Below are positions 16,401 through 23,452 of a stretch of 39,588 nucleotides of DNA, in pieces. The translations under genes were made by a program, and so were the position numbers. The notes beneath the pieces are model-generated. The model made no database searches. It saw only the letters and a program-made list of their open reading frames with translations, and was not told where the DNA came from. Where the stretch lies: the NCBI GenBank assembly GCA_904420505.1, contig CAJFVS010000045.1, positions 1-39,588 on the forward strand, read 5' to 3'. The first letter of the stretch is position 1. Each line of letters opens with the position of its first letter. The stretch comes from Candidatus Alloruminococcus vanvlietii. GTDB lineage: Bacteria > Bacillota > Clostridia > Oscillospirales > Ruminococcaceae.

Positions 16401-16960
16401 TTTACCTTGAGCTGCTCTTCAATGCCGTGATCCTGCATCTCCAAAAAGTAGTTGCCCTTGCCAAAAATATCCTGGTATAAAAGCGCCACCTCTTTGGCGC
16501 GCTCGTAATCGCCGGCGGTTAAACTGCGGGGGATTTCCCCGGCCAGGCAGGCCGAAAGCGCGATGATGCCCTTGTGGTATTTTTTCAAAAGCTCCAAATC
16601 AATGCGCGGGCGGTTGTAAAAGCCGTCGATAAACCCCAAAGAAACCATCTTGATAAGGTTCTGGTAGCCCTCGTAATTTTCGCACAGCAGCACCAGGTGG
16701 TAGGGGCTGGAATCGAGCTTATACACCTTGTCAAACCGCGAGCGCGGCGCCACATACACCTCGCACCCGATGATGGGTTTAATGCCCTGGCGCTTGGCCT
16801 CTTTGTAAAAATCGATTACGCCGTACATCACCCCGTGGTCGGTAATGGCCACCGCGGTTTGGCCAAGCTCTTTTACCCGGCTAATCAGCTGCGGGATGCG
16901 GCAGGAGCCGTCTAGCAAGCTGTATTCGGTGTGCACATGCAGGTGTGCAAATTGGCTCAT
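13460..16960 (-). CDS. dnaE: DNA polymerase III alpha subunit, DnaE type
   Basis: 1166-aa replicative polymerase. The N-terminal PHP domain is intact (HLHVHTEYSLLDG, ITDHGVMYG), followed by the C-family polymerase palm with the active-site acids in PDFDIDF (about residues 395-401), fingers, helix-hairpin-helix region and a C-terminal OB fold (VVILGIVLSKKSKTT... MTGGIEVLCFP). The length fits DnaE1; PolC would be ~1450 aa with an exonuclease insert. Firmicutes usually also have PolC, in which case DnaE extends primers; PolC is not in this window. The ATG overlaps the whiA stop (ATGA), so it is co-translated with the rapZ-whiA operon. The placement next to pfkA is conserved in Clostridia. Confidence 0.96.
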   Translation of the reverse strand: MSQFAHLHVHTEYSLLDGSCRIPQLISRVKELGQTAVAITDHGVMYGVIDFYKEAKRQGIKPIIGCEVYVAPRSRFDKVYKLDSSPYHLVLLCENYEGYQNLIKMVSLGFIDGFYNRPRIDLELLKKYHKGIIALSACLAGEIPRSLTAGDYERAKEVALLYQDIFGKGNYFLEMQDHGIEEQLKVNLGIKRLSEETGIPLVATNDAHYILKEDAAMQNVLICIQTNHVVGDGEAMEFKTDEFYIKSEEEMLALFHDTPQAVYNTQQIADRCNVEFTFGVTRLPYFQAPNGMDNKEYFVSLCYEGLHKKYGPQPEEAVIKRLEYEINIIETMGYIDYFLIVFDFINYARKQGIPVGPGRGSGAGSLAAYCIGITGIDPIQYNLLFERFLNPERVSMPDFDIDFCYERRQEVIDYVVQKYGEDHVAQIITFGTMAARASIRDVGRALGMSYQTVDVVAKAIPMELNITIDKAMKQSKELRTMYQNDEQVRKLVDMARRVEGMPRHASTHAAGVVITREEAASYVPLAKNDEAIVTQFTMTTLEELGLLKMDFLGLRNLTVISDCEKMVQKQDSAFCMENIPLNDKTVFDMLSQGRGLGVFQFESSGMRQVLQNLGPESVEDLIAVISLYRPGPMDSIPKYIENRHNPKLVTYKHPLLEPILKVTYGCIVYQEQVMQIFRALAGYSYGRADIVRRAMSKKKKDVMEHEREIFIHGLVDDAGNVEVPGCVRNGVPEAIAREIFEEMSSFASYAFNKSHAAAYALVAYQTAYLKCHYPKEYMAALLTSVLDSTGKIIEYIAECSKMGIAVLPPDINESSLGFTVCEQGIRFGLLAIKNLGRGVINTMLEQRKAFGPFTSIYDFLERMQNKDFNRRALEGLIKCGALDQFGYNRKSLMNGAFTVLEGIDAQRKSSIEGQLNLFGDTASHIEAEYAIPRLEEYSLDERLAMEKDTIGLFLSGHPVNDYAGLMDTVHARRINELLYADEHDLHDNDHVVILGIVLSKKSKTTKQNALMAFLQVEDMTGGIEVLCFPKVLEQYAHLLQEGKVVCITGRLSLREDQEPSVICERMYTPEQVQNGIPGAGAAPARANGAKTQKRGLYLKVESENCPQFAKVKNILSIFDGLEPVYVYFLDKKKLMLAPKSMWVQMNEPMFKEIQKILGNSNVIFVN

Positions 16961-17883
16961 CGCCCTGCCTCCTTTCTGGATTCGCGCAAATCCTGTGCAA
17001 TTTTGCGCAAACGGTTTAAGCGGTGGTTTAGCCCCGAGCGGCTTATGGGTTTTTCCAGCATCGCGCCCAGCTCCCGCAGGGACATCTCCGGGTTTTCCAG
17101 CCTTAAAGCCGCTATTTCACGCAGCTCAGGGGTTAAGCAATCCAGCCCGCGGGTTTGGCGGATGTATTCGATGTCCTCAATCTGCTGCTGGGAAGCGGTA
17201 ACGGTTTTGTCGATATTGGCTGTTTCGCAGTTGGTGATGCGGTTTGCATTGTTGCGCACATCTTTGTAAATTTTAATGTCCATCATTTCCAGGGTGGATT
17301 TGACCGCCCCCATGATGGTCAGCATGTCCTCAATATTGGCGCTGTCTTTAAAATACACCACATGCATGCCTTTGCGCAGGATAATTTTGGGTTTAATAAG
17401 CACCTGTTCAATCAAGGCAGCCAAATCCTGCGAAAGGTGCAGGTACGGCACCACAAACTCCATATGATAGCTTTTGCGCGGGTCGGTGATGTGCCCGCAG
17501 GCCAAAAAAGCACCGCGCAAAAAAGCAGCGCGCTGTTCTTCGTCGTCAATAAGCGTGGGATGAATGCGCAGAGACGGCTCATGCCCGGTGTAGCCAAAAT
17601 ATTTCAGCAGCTTTTCTTTATAGGGGGCCGGCGTACAAACGGTGTAGGTGCGCTTTTTGCTTTTTTCACCATTGCTGCGGATTTGGTATTTGCAGTTCAA
17701 ATGGGTTTGCAGCATTTCCCCGTAAAGGTTGGCTACAAACTCGTTTTCGCTTGTGCATTCCCCCTGCGGATGGGAAAAAGGCCCTGCAAACAATGCAAGG
17801 CCGTAAAATAACGCTTTTAAAGCAACAATCGAATCGTTTTGGGTATTGCAAAGCTCCTGCTTTATCTGTTTTGCAAACGACAT
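16957..17883 (-). CDS. whiA: WhiA, DNA-binding cell-division/sporulation regulator
   Basis: 308 aa. The N-terminal part has the degenerate LAGLIDADG homing-endonuclease fold (FLRGAFLACGHITDPRKSYHMEF), and the C-terminus a helix-turn-helix (EMSLRELGAMLEKPISRSGLNHRLNRL) typical of WhiA. In Bacillus it affects division and chromosome segregation; in Streptomyces it triggers sporulation septation. AAAGGAG precedes the ATG. It lies 15 bases after rapZ and overlaps dnaE. The GlmR/YvcK gene that in Bacillus sits between rapZ and whiA is absent here. Confidence 0.96.
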   Translation of the reverse strand: MSFAKQIKQELCNTQNDSIVALKALFYGLALFAGPFSHPQGECTSENEFVANLYGEMLQTHLNCKYQIRSNGEKSKKRTYTVCTPAPYKEKLLKYFGYTGHEPSLRIHPTLIDDEEQRAAFLRGAFLACGHITDPRKSYHMEFVVPYLHLSQDLAALIEQVLIKPKIILRKGMHVVYFKDSANIEDMLTIMGAVKSTLEMMDIKIYKDVRNNANRITNCETANIDKTVTASQQQIEDIEYIRQTRGLDCLTPELREIAALRLENPEMSLRELGAMLEKPISRSGLNHRLNRLRKIAQDLRESRKEAGR

Positions 17884-17898
17884 GCCTATCTCCTTTTT

Positions 17899-18762
17899 CT
17901 AGCGGTGAATATCCCGGTGGATAACCGTGCTGTGCACACCCGAAAGCACCAGATGCTCGTTGATTTTATGGGCAAACGCCACCGAGCGGTGATGTCCGCC
18001 GGTGCAGCCGATGGCGACCACCAGCTGGCTTTTGCCCTCCTTTTGGTATAAGGGAATGGTAAAATCCAGCAAATCGATGAGCTTTTGCAAAAGCTTTACG
18101 CTTTCTTCGCTTTTAAAAATATAGTCCTGCACCGGCTTTTGCAGGCCGGTTTGGTTTTTTAGCTTATCAATGTAAAACGGGTTTGGCAAACAGCGCACGT
18201 CAAACAGCAGGTCGGCGTCGCTGGGGATGCCGTGCTTAAACCCAAACGACACGCAGTTGACCGTCATCTGCCTGCCCCTGTCCTCCAAAAACAGCCCTAC
18301 AATGCGCTCGCGCAGCTGGCTGGGGCTCATAAGCGAAGTGTTGACGATGTAATCCGCGCTTTCATACAGGCGGCTTAACATTTTGCGCTCGGTAGCAATG
18401 GCTTCTTCCACCGTTTGCGAACCCATATCCGTCAGCGGATGGCGGCGCCGGGTTTCTTTAAAGCGGCGCACCAGCACCTCGTCGGAAGCGTCCAAAAACA
18501 GGATATGGCATTGGTAGCCCTGCTTTTTTAAATGCGCAATTTCCGCAAACACATCGTCAAACAAAATGCCGCCGCGCGCATCCGTTACAATGGCCGCGCG
18601 CGAAATCTTATCGTTTGACTGGGCGCAAAGCTCGGCAAATTTGGAGATGAGCTTGGGGGGCATATTGTCCACGCAATAAAAGCCAATATCCTCCAGTACA
18701 TCCACCGCAAGTGATTTTCCCGCACCGGACATGCCGGTAACAATAATGAATTCCATAAGCAT
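17899..18762 (-). CDS. rapZ: RapZ/YvcJ nucleotide-binding protein
   Basis: 287-aa P-loop protein. Walker A is GMSGAGKS (10-17), and the C-terminal domain has the family CTGGHHRSV motif. In E. coli RapZ guides decay of the GlmZ RNA to control glucosamine-6-phosphate synthase; in Bacillus YvcJ binds and hydrolyses GTP and affects competence. The first ATG (MLMEF) is 4 bases after the murB stop and a second ATG follows two codons later; neither has a strong RBS, so translational coupling to murB is likely. In operon with murB and whiA. Confidence 0.95.
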   Translation of the reverse strand: MLMEFIIVTGMSGAGKSLAVDVLEDIGFYCVDNMPPKLISKFAELCAQSNDKISRAAIVTDARGGILFDDVFAEIAHLKKQGYQCHILFLDASDEVLVRRFKETRRRHPLTDMGSQTVEEAIATERKMLSRLYESADYIVNTSLMSPSQLRERIVGLFLEDRGRQMTVNCVSFGFKHGIPSDADLLFDVRCLPNPFYIDKLKNQTGLQKPVQDYIFKSEESVKLLQKLIDLLDFTIPLYQKEGKSQLVVAIGCTGGHHRSVAFAHKINEHLVLSGVHSTVIHRDIHR

Positions 18763-18766
18763 TTTT

Positions 18767-19681
18767 CTAAAGGATTTTCACTTCACATTGAAGTTGGTAT
18801 CCAGTCCTTTCCTTTACAACCTTTTGGATATAGGCAATCAAATCCACAATATCCTTCTGGGTGGCCTGCCCTTTGTTGATGACAAACCCCGCGTGTTTTT
18901 CGCTCACCTGCGCGCCGCCTATACAGCAGCCCTTTAAGCCGCACTGTTCAATAAGCGCGCCGGCAAAGTTGCCCTGCGGGCGCTTAAAGGTGCTGCCCGC
19001 GCTGGGGTATTCCAAAGGCTGTTTGTCTTTTCGTTTTTGCATAATGTCTTTCATGCGTTCCATAATGTCCACCGGGTCGCCTTTTTTCAGAGCAAAGACA
19101 GCCTGCACAATGCATGCGCCGTTTTGCTGGAACACGCTTTCCCGGTAGCCAAAGCCCATTTGCCCTGCATCGTAATCCTGTGTGGCGCCCTCTTGGTCAA
19201 GCGCCTGGCAAGAGACCACAACGTCCTTGATTTCGCCGCCGTAAGCGCCGGCGTTCATATACACCGCCCCGCCCACGGTTCCGGGGATGCCATAGGCAAA
19301 TTCCAGCCCCGTTAAGCCGTGGCTTTGGGCGAATAAGCACAGCTTCTTCAGCGAAGCCCCCGCCTGGCACACAATGTGCGTTTCGCCTTCCAGATACATT
19401 TCATCCAAGTTGCCGTCCAGGTTCACCACCACGCCGTTTATGCCATGGTCGTTTACCAGCAAATTGGTGCCCCGGCCGGTAATATAAAGCGGCAAGGCAT
19501 TTTGCTTTACATCCAAAAGCACCTGGCGCAGCTGTTTTATGGTTTGCGGTTTTACCATCAGGCGTGCAGCGCCCCCTACCTTAAAGCTGGTATGGCGCCA
19601 CATCGGCTCATGCACCAACAGCTGGATACCCATTTGCTCCCAGCGTTGCTGCAAAACGAGATATTTTTCATTTAAAAGCAT
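18767..19681 (-). CDS. murB: UDP-N-acetylenolpyruvoylglucosamine reductase
   Basis: 304-aa FAD enzyme that reduces UDP-GlcNAc-enolpyruvate to UDP-MurNAc with NADPH in the cytosolic branch of peptidoglycan synthesis. The FAD-binding region includes TSFKVGGAARLM (31-42), GRGTNLLVND (69-78) and GIPGTVGGAVYMNAGAYG (131-148). The catalytic Ser230 is in SAGSTFKRP, and GYRES (178-182) gives the active-site Arg. It is the short type II form common in Firmicutes. ATG at 19681 follows AAGGCGG; an upstream extension in frame lacks homology. It is preceded by a 0.4 kb gene-free leader. Confidence 0.96.
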   Translation of the reverse strand: MLLNEKYLVLQQRWEQMGIQLLVHEPMWRHTSFKVGGAARLMVKPQTIKQLRQVLLDVKQNALPLYITGRGTNLLVNDHGINGVVVNLDGNLDEMYLEGETHIVCQAGASLKKLCLFAQSHGLTGLEFAYGIPGTVGGAVYMNAGAYGGEIKDVVVSCQALDQEGATQDYDAGQMGFGYRESVFQQNGACIVQAVFALKKGDPVDIMERMKDIMQKRKDKQPLEYPSAGSTFKRPQGNFAGALIEQCGLKGCCIGGAQVSEKHAGFVINKGQATQKDIVDLIAYIQKVVKERTGYQLQCEVKIL

Positions 19682-20104
19682 ATTGCACCGCCTTTTTTGT
19701 ACATTGCTTGTTGTCTGCTGCAAGAAAGACACCCACACCGGGCAACACCGTTTTGCCAAAAACGGCCCGTTTTTTTTACAAAGCCGCTTTCCAAAATAAA
19801 GCCCCAAACGGGCAGCGGCTTGTTTTTTGCATCCTGTCCTTTTTTAACGCCCAACGCCGGATGCTTTAACGCGGTTTCCCGCAAAAGCGCATAGGGCTAA
19901 CCGGTGGCAGCCGCTAAAAACGCGCTGCGGCCAAATTTTCGGCTATCCCTTCGGAGGTATGGATCCAGGCTTTATGGCCCTGCCCAAAAAAGCATGCACC
20001 CTGTTTCCAGTATACCCCAAAGCCCATTGAAAAACCAGGGCGCCGCATCTGGCCGCATCCGTTTGGGCAGGTAAAACCGGCAAATGGCGTTTGGGCAAAG
20101 CGTT
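19682..20104. other. 423-base gene-free stretch between hprK and murB
   Basis: No convincing gene on either strand: short frames here lack ribosome binding sites and family features. It holds a minus-strand extended -10 (GGGG-TATACT, 20014-20009) that could start murB transcription about 325 bases upstream of its ATG, and a hairpin with eight T oriented to the plus strand (19748-19777). The sequence is G/C-mixed rather than AT-rich, so a structured leader RNA is possible, but I recognise no known riboswitch. Confidence 0.6.
19748..19777 (+). terminator. Orphan plus-strand terminator in the murB leader
   Basis: CCGTTTT (19748-19754), loop GCCA, AAAACGG (19759-19765), then CCCG and eight T (19770-19777). 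The orientation ends a plus-strand transcript although no plus-strand gene lies upstream. Confidence 0.5.
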
Positions 20105-21070
20105 TTATACGTATGCGTCCCAAACGTCCATATCCGTTTCGTTTTCTTCCTGGCTTGCGCTTAGCTTGTTAAGCAATTCCTGCGCGGCATTATAGCCCAT
20201 CTTTTTCTGGCGGTGGTTCATTGCCGCCACTTCAATAATAATGGCCAAATTGCGCCCAGGCTTAACGGGTATAGTGGTAGAGGGAATATCAATCCCCAGT
20301 ATGGTGGTGTATTCGGTTTCCAAACCCATGCGGTCGTACATTTTGGTTTGGTCCCACAATTCCAGGTTGATAATCAAATCGATTTTTTCAGTAACCTTTA
20401 CCGAGCCCATACCAAAAATCCGCCGCGCATTGATAATGCCAACACCGCGCAGCTCTAAAAAGTGGCGGATATTTTCCGGCGAGGTGCCGATTAACGTGCG
20501 GTTGGATACGCGGCGGATTTCCACAGCGTCGTCCGCAATCAAACGGTGGCCGCGTTTTACAAGCTCAATTGCGGTTTCGCTTTTGCCAACGCCGCTTTCG
20601 CCCAACAGCAAAATGCCTTCGCCGTAAACTTCCACCAATACCCCATGCCGGGTGATGCGCGGGGCCAGTTCTACATTCAATATGGAAATAAGCGCCGATT
20701 GGAACGCCGAAGTGGAATCCTGCGTGCGCAAAACCGCGACTTCGTATTGCTTGGCAAATTCATATACCTCAGGGAAAATATCCAGTCCGCGGGTGAACAT
20801 CACACAGACAGGGCGCTCGGCAAAGAATTTTTCCAAAATCGCACGGCGGGCGTTTTCTTCCATCAAATCCAGATAGCCATGTTCGCTTTTGCCAACAATT
20901 TGGATGCGTTTGTTGTCAAAAAACTCATAAAAGCCCGCAAAATACATCCCCGGACGGTTCACATCCGCGCTGGAAATCAAAATATCGTTAGGGTCTTTGG
21001 GGGTGTAAATGGTTTCCAAAGAAAACTCTTTGCATAATTTTTTCAACCGGACGGTAAAAATGGCTGCCAT
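20105..21070 (-). CDS. hprK: HPr kinase/phosphorylase
   Basis: 321-aa bifunctional enzyme that phosphorylates Ser46 of HPr and also removes that phosphate, setting carbon catabolite control in Firmicutes. Walker A is GESGVGKS (157-164), His142 and Asp180/181 form the active centre, and the family signature ELRGVGIIN (206-214) is intact. The length is typical (~310-320). ATG at 21070 follows GGAGGA. A near-consensus promoter lies upstream, and the divergent gene is the GT4 glycosyltransferase. Placement upstream of murB-rapZ-whiA is a common clostridial order. Confidence 0.96.
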   Translation of the reverse strand: MAAIFTVRLKKLCKEFSLETIYTPKDPNDILISSADVNRPGMYFAGFYEFFDNKRIQIVGKSEHGYLDLMEENARRAILEKFFAERPVCVMFTRGLDIFPEVYEFAKQYEVAVLRTQDSTSAFQSALISILNVELAPRITRHGVLVEVYGEGILLLGESGVGKSETAIELVKRGHRLIADDAVEIRRVSNRTLIGTSPENIRHFLELRGVGIINARRIFGMGSVKVTEKIDLIINLELWDQTKMYDRMGLETEYTTILGIDIPSTTIPVKPGRNLAIIIEVAAMNHRQKKMGYNAAQELLNKLSASQEENETDMDVWDAYV

Positions 21071-21114
21071 TGTCGTTCCTCCTGCCTTAAGTTTTTGCCA
21101 ATCCTTTTGAGTAA

Positions 21115-21143
21115 ATTATACACGAAATGCAGTTTCTTTTCAA
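21115..21143 (-). promoter_or_regulatory. hprK promoter
   Basis: Minus strand: TTGAAA (21143-21138), 17-base spacer, TATAAT (21120-21115), about 45 bases before the start codon. Confidence 0.88.
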
Positions 21144-21161
21144 ACCTATTTGTATATCTTA

Positions 21162-21189
21162 TTGTAATATATGCGGTTTATGGTATAAT
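21162..21189 (+). promoter_or_regulatory. Promoter of the GT4 glycosyltransferase gene
   Basis: TTGTAA (21162-21167), 16-base spacer, extended TGG-TATAAT (21184-21189). The predicted RNA start, near 21196, falls on an ATG that opens a 36-codon frame ending at 21306, which might be a leaderless leader peptide or coincidence. Confidence 0.75.
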
Positions 21190-21252
21190 CATCCTATGAA
21201 CACATTTGCAGGGCCTATTTTTACGCATAAGGCAGCCGATGGCGTTGGCCGC

Positions 21253-21271
21253 TATAATCTCAATTGTGAGA
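21253..21271 (+). promoter_or_regulatory. Inverted repeat with -10-like box in the glycosyltransferase leader
   Basis: TCTCA-ATTG-TGAGA (21258-21271), a 5-bp perfect dyad that overlaps a second TATAAT (21253-21258) without a -35 partner. It is a possible operator; weak evidence. Confidence 0.3.
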
Positions 21272-21322
21272 ATAACCATACGCCTGCCGGCCTGCGCAAT
21301 TTGTAAGCAAAGGAGAAAGAAT

Positions 21323-22534
21323 ATGAGGGTTGCTTTATTTACCGAAACCTACCTGCCTCATATCAACGGTGTTGTTACCCATGTAAAAATTTTAAAGGAA
21401 GGGCTGGAAAAGCTTGGGCATGAGGTATTGGTGGTATGCGCGGATGCAAACGCCAAATGCCATTATATTGACAAAAACAACGTGATGCACTGCCCGGCCA
21501 TTGTCAGCAAAAAGCTGTATGGATACGGCTTGTCTTCCCCTTACAGCCGCGCGCGCTTTAAACTGGTGGAGCGATTTAATCCCGATATCCTGCATATCCA
21601 CAACGAATTCGGCATTGGCCTGTTTGGGGCCAACTGCGCCAAAAAAATGCATAAGCCGCTGGTGTATACGCTGCACACCATGTACGATGAATACATCTAT
21701 TATGTGGCCCCCCGGCTGCTGGTGCGCCCGGTAAAAAGTTTAAGCCACAAGTATTTTAAGCATTTGGGCAAGCATTCCACTGCGTTAACCGGCCCTTCAC
21801 AAAAGGTGGCGGAATATTTTAAAATGATCGGGGTAAAAAACAACGTCTCGGTTGTGCCAAACCCGGTGGAACTGGACGCTTTCTCCCCTTCGGTTATCAC
21901 CGAAGAAAGCAAGCAGGCATTCCGCAAAAAATACCATTTGGAAAAAGACGATATGGTCGCCTGTTTCTGCGGGCGGTTGGGGCGTGAAAAAAGCGTGGAC
22001 ATTCTGCTGGATTATTTTGCCCAAACCGTAAAGCCCGAAGACCATATCAAGCTGGTCGTCATCGGCGACGGGCCCTGCAAGCCGGAACTGGAAGAACAGG
22101 CGCACCGTTTGGGCATCGACGATATGGTTGTGTTTACCGGCAAGGTCATGCACGACGAAATCCCGCCGTATTATGCCTCGTGCGACGTTTATGTCACCGC
22201 TTCGCTTTCGGATACCAACTCCATCTCCATGCTCGAAGGCATGGCGACCGGCCTGCCGGTATTGCAGCGTTACGACGAATTGAACAAAGACCAGGTGGTG
22301 GACGGGCAAAACGGCTACACGTTTAAAGACGCCCAGGAGTTTTACCAAAAATTAAAGCTTATCCAGGCGCTGCCTATCGGCGATTTGGTCGCTTTGCGCG
22401 AGCGCGCAATGGAATCGGTCAAACGCGCAGGGGCAACCAATCTGGCTACTTATATTTTGGCCATTTACGAAAACGCCATAAAAACCCATGATGTGGACAA
22501 GCGCCGGCGCCGTTTGGACCACGAAAGAATATAA
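21323..22534 (+). CDS. GT4-family glycosyltransferase (glycolipid type)
   Basis: 403-aa GT-B fold enzyme. The N-terminal motif MRVALFTETYLPHINGVVTH is typical of GT4 enzymes that glucosylate diacylglycerol or phosphatidylinositol. The C-terminal donor site has FCGRLGREKSVD (215-226), VIGDGP (247-251) and the E-x7-E region, here Asp297-x7-Glu305 (DTNSISMLE), so the first acid is Asp instead of Glu. A membrane-associated glycolipid glucosyltransferase is the best guess; mannosyltransferase is possible. ATG at 21323 follows AAAGGAGAAAG. The C-terminus is basic (KRRRRLDHERI), fitting membrane surface binding. Monocistronic, ending in a strong terminator. Confidence 0.87.
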   Translation: MRVALFTETYLPHINGVVTHVKILKEGLEKLGHEVLVVCADANAKCHYIDKNNVMHCPAIVSKKLYGYGLSSPYSRARFKLVERFNPDILHIHNEFGIGLFGANCAKKMHKPLVYTLHTMYDEYIYYVAPRLLVRPVKSLSHKYFKHLGKHSTALTGPSQKVAEYFKMIGVKNNVSVVPNPVELDAFSPSVITEESKQAFRKKYHLEKDDMVACFCGRLGREKSVDILLDYFAQTVKPEDHIKLVVIGDGPCKPELEEQAHRLGIDDMVVFTGKVMHDEIPPYYASCDVYVTASLSDTNSISMLEGMATGLPVLQRYDELNKDQVVDGQNGYTFKDAQEFYQKLKLIQALPIGDLVALRERAMESVKRAGATNLATYILAIYENAIKTHDVDKRRRRLDHERI

Positions 22535-22645
22535 AATGCCTGTTCGGGTTCTATCCAAACGCGTGTGCATTTTCCGCCCGTTGCCTTCTGAAACCGGTGT
22601 TATTAGCGATTTTTTGGCACAACGCCTTTGCAACATGCAAGCAAA

Positions 22646-22674
22646 AAATCCTCCGTATAAACGGAGGATTTTTT
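22646..22674 (+). terminator. Terminator after the glycosyltransferase gene
   Basis: AAATCCTCCG / CGGAGGATTT stem (22646-22655 and 22662-22671) with loop TATAAA and a T run. It may also serve the convergent mntP, which carries an A-rich left foot. Confidence 0.88.
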
Positions 22675-22718
22675 ATGTATGTTTGCTAGTTTGCCCGCCA
22701 TGCTAAAGATACAGGCGT

Positions 22719-23276
22719 TTAGCCAAACATATGCTCTACAAAAATTTTAATGCCGATTAGCACCAAAATAATACCGCCGGCTATCTGGGCTTTTTGCCTT
22801 AAAAAAACGCCGCATTTGCGCCCAATAAACACCGCAATCGCCGCAAGCAAAAAGGTAATACAGCCAATTAAAGCGGCAGACAGCCAAATGTTCACCTTCA
22901 CCGCCGCAAAACCTACGCCTACCGCCAAAGCGTCAATGCTGGTGGCAACGCCCTGTACCGCTATAAAACGCACGGTAAGGTGGGGCACGGTGTTCTCCTC
23001 CTGCTTAAAGCTTTCCACAATCATTTTAATGCCAATATAGCACAGCAGCACCAAAGCAATCCAATGGTCATACTGGGAAAGCATATTGGTAAAAGTAATG
23101 CCGGCAAAATAGCCGATAATGGGCATAACGGCCTGGAAAATGCCAAACATAAGCGCTGCCAGCAGCGACATTTTTTTGTCTTTTGCATCCGGGTAGCACA
23201 TCCCGTTGGTTAGTGATACGGCAAAAGCATCCATCGACAGCGCAACGGCTGTCATAACAAGCATGAATAAATCCAT
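22719..23276 (-). CDS. mntP: MntP manganese efflux pump
   Basis: 185-aa inner-membrane protein with six hydrophobic helices arranged as two three-helix repeats. Each repeat has the conserved acid motif: SMDAFAVSLTNG (about 17-28) and TSIDALAVGVGF (about 110-121), the Asp residues that line the Mn(II) path in E. coli MntP/YebN. ATG at 23276 follows AAAAAGGAG; an upstream Met in the same frame lies before the RBS and is rejected. The leader is only about 40 bases, too short for the yybP-ykoY manganese riboswitch that often controls this gene. Confidence 0.93.
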   Translation of the reverse strand: MDLFMLVMTAVALSMDAFAVSLTNGMCYPDAKDKKMSLLAALMFGIFQAVMPIIGYFAGITFTNMLSQYDHWIALVLLCYIGIKMIVESFKQEENTVPHLTVRFIAVQGVATSIDALAVGVGFAAVKVNIWLSAALIGCITFLLAAIAVFIGRKCGVFLRQKAQIAGGIILVLIGIKIFVEHMFG

Positions 23277-23320
23277 CTCTCTGCTCCTTTTTATGCATTC
23301 ATACACACCATTGTCCGTTC

Positions 23321-23326
23321 ATTATA
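23321..23326 (-). promoter_or_regulatory. mntP -10 box
   Basis: Minus strand TATAAT (23326-23321); the -35 region (TTTTCT at 17 bases) is poor, which may mean activator dependence. Confidence 0.55.
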
Positions 23327-23388
23327 AGCGTTTTTTGCCTTAAAGAAAAGCCCTTTTGCTAGCATTTTACAAATTCACAGTTTTTTCA

Positions 23389-23417
23389 TTGAATTTGGGT
23401 AGCACATATTGTACAAT
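23389..23417 (+). promoter_or_regulatory. Promoter of the DUF5685/J-domain operon
   Basis: TTGAAT (23389-23394), 17-base spacer, TACAAT (23412-23417), with a 35-base leader to the TTG start. Confidence 0.8.
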
Positions 23418-23452
23418 AATAGTCGCAAATACACGTTTTGGAGGATTTTTTC

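Noticed and set aside
19914-20123. Short minus-strand frame at the 3' end of hprK
   Set aside because: Starts inside hprK in another frame, no RBS, no recognisable features.
23277-23388. yybP-ykoY manganese riboswitch before mntP
   Set aside because: The -10 box is only about 45 bases before the start codon, which leaves no room, and no matching structure is seen.
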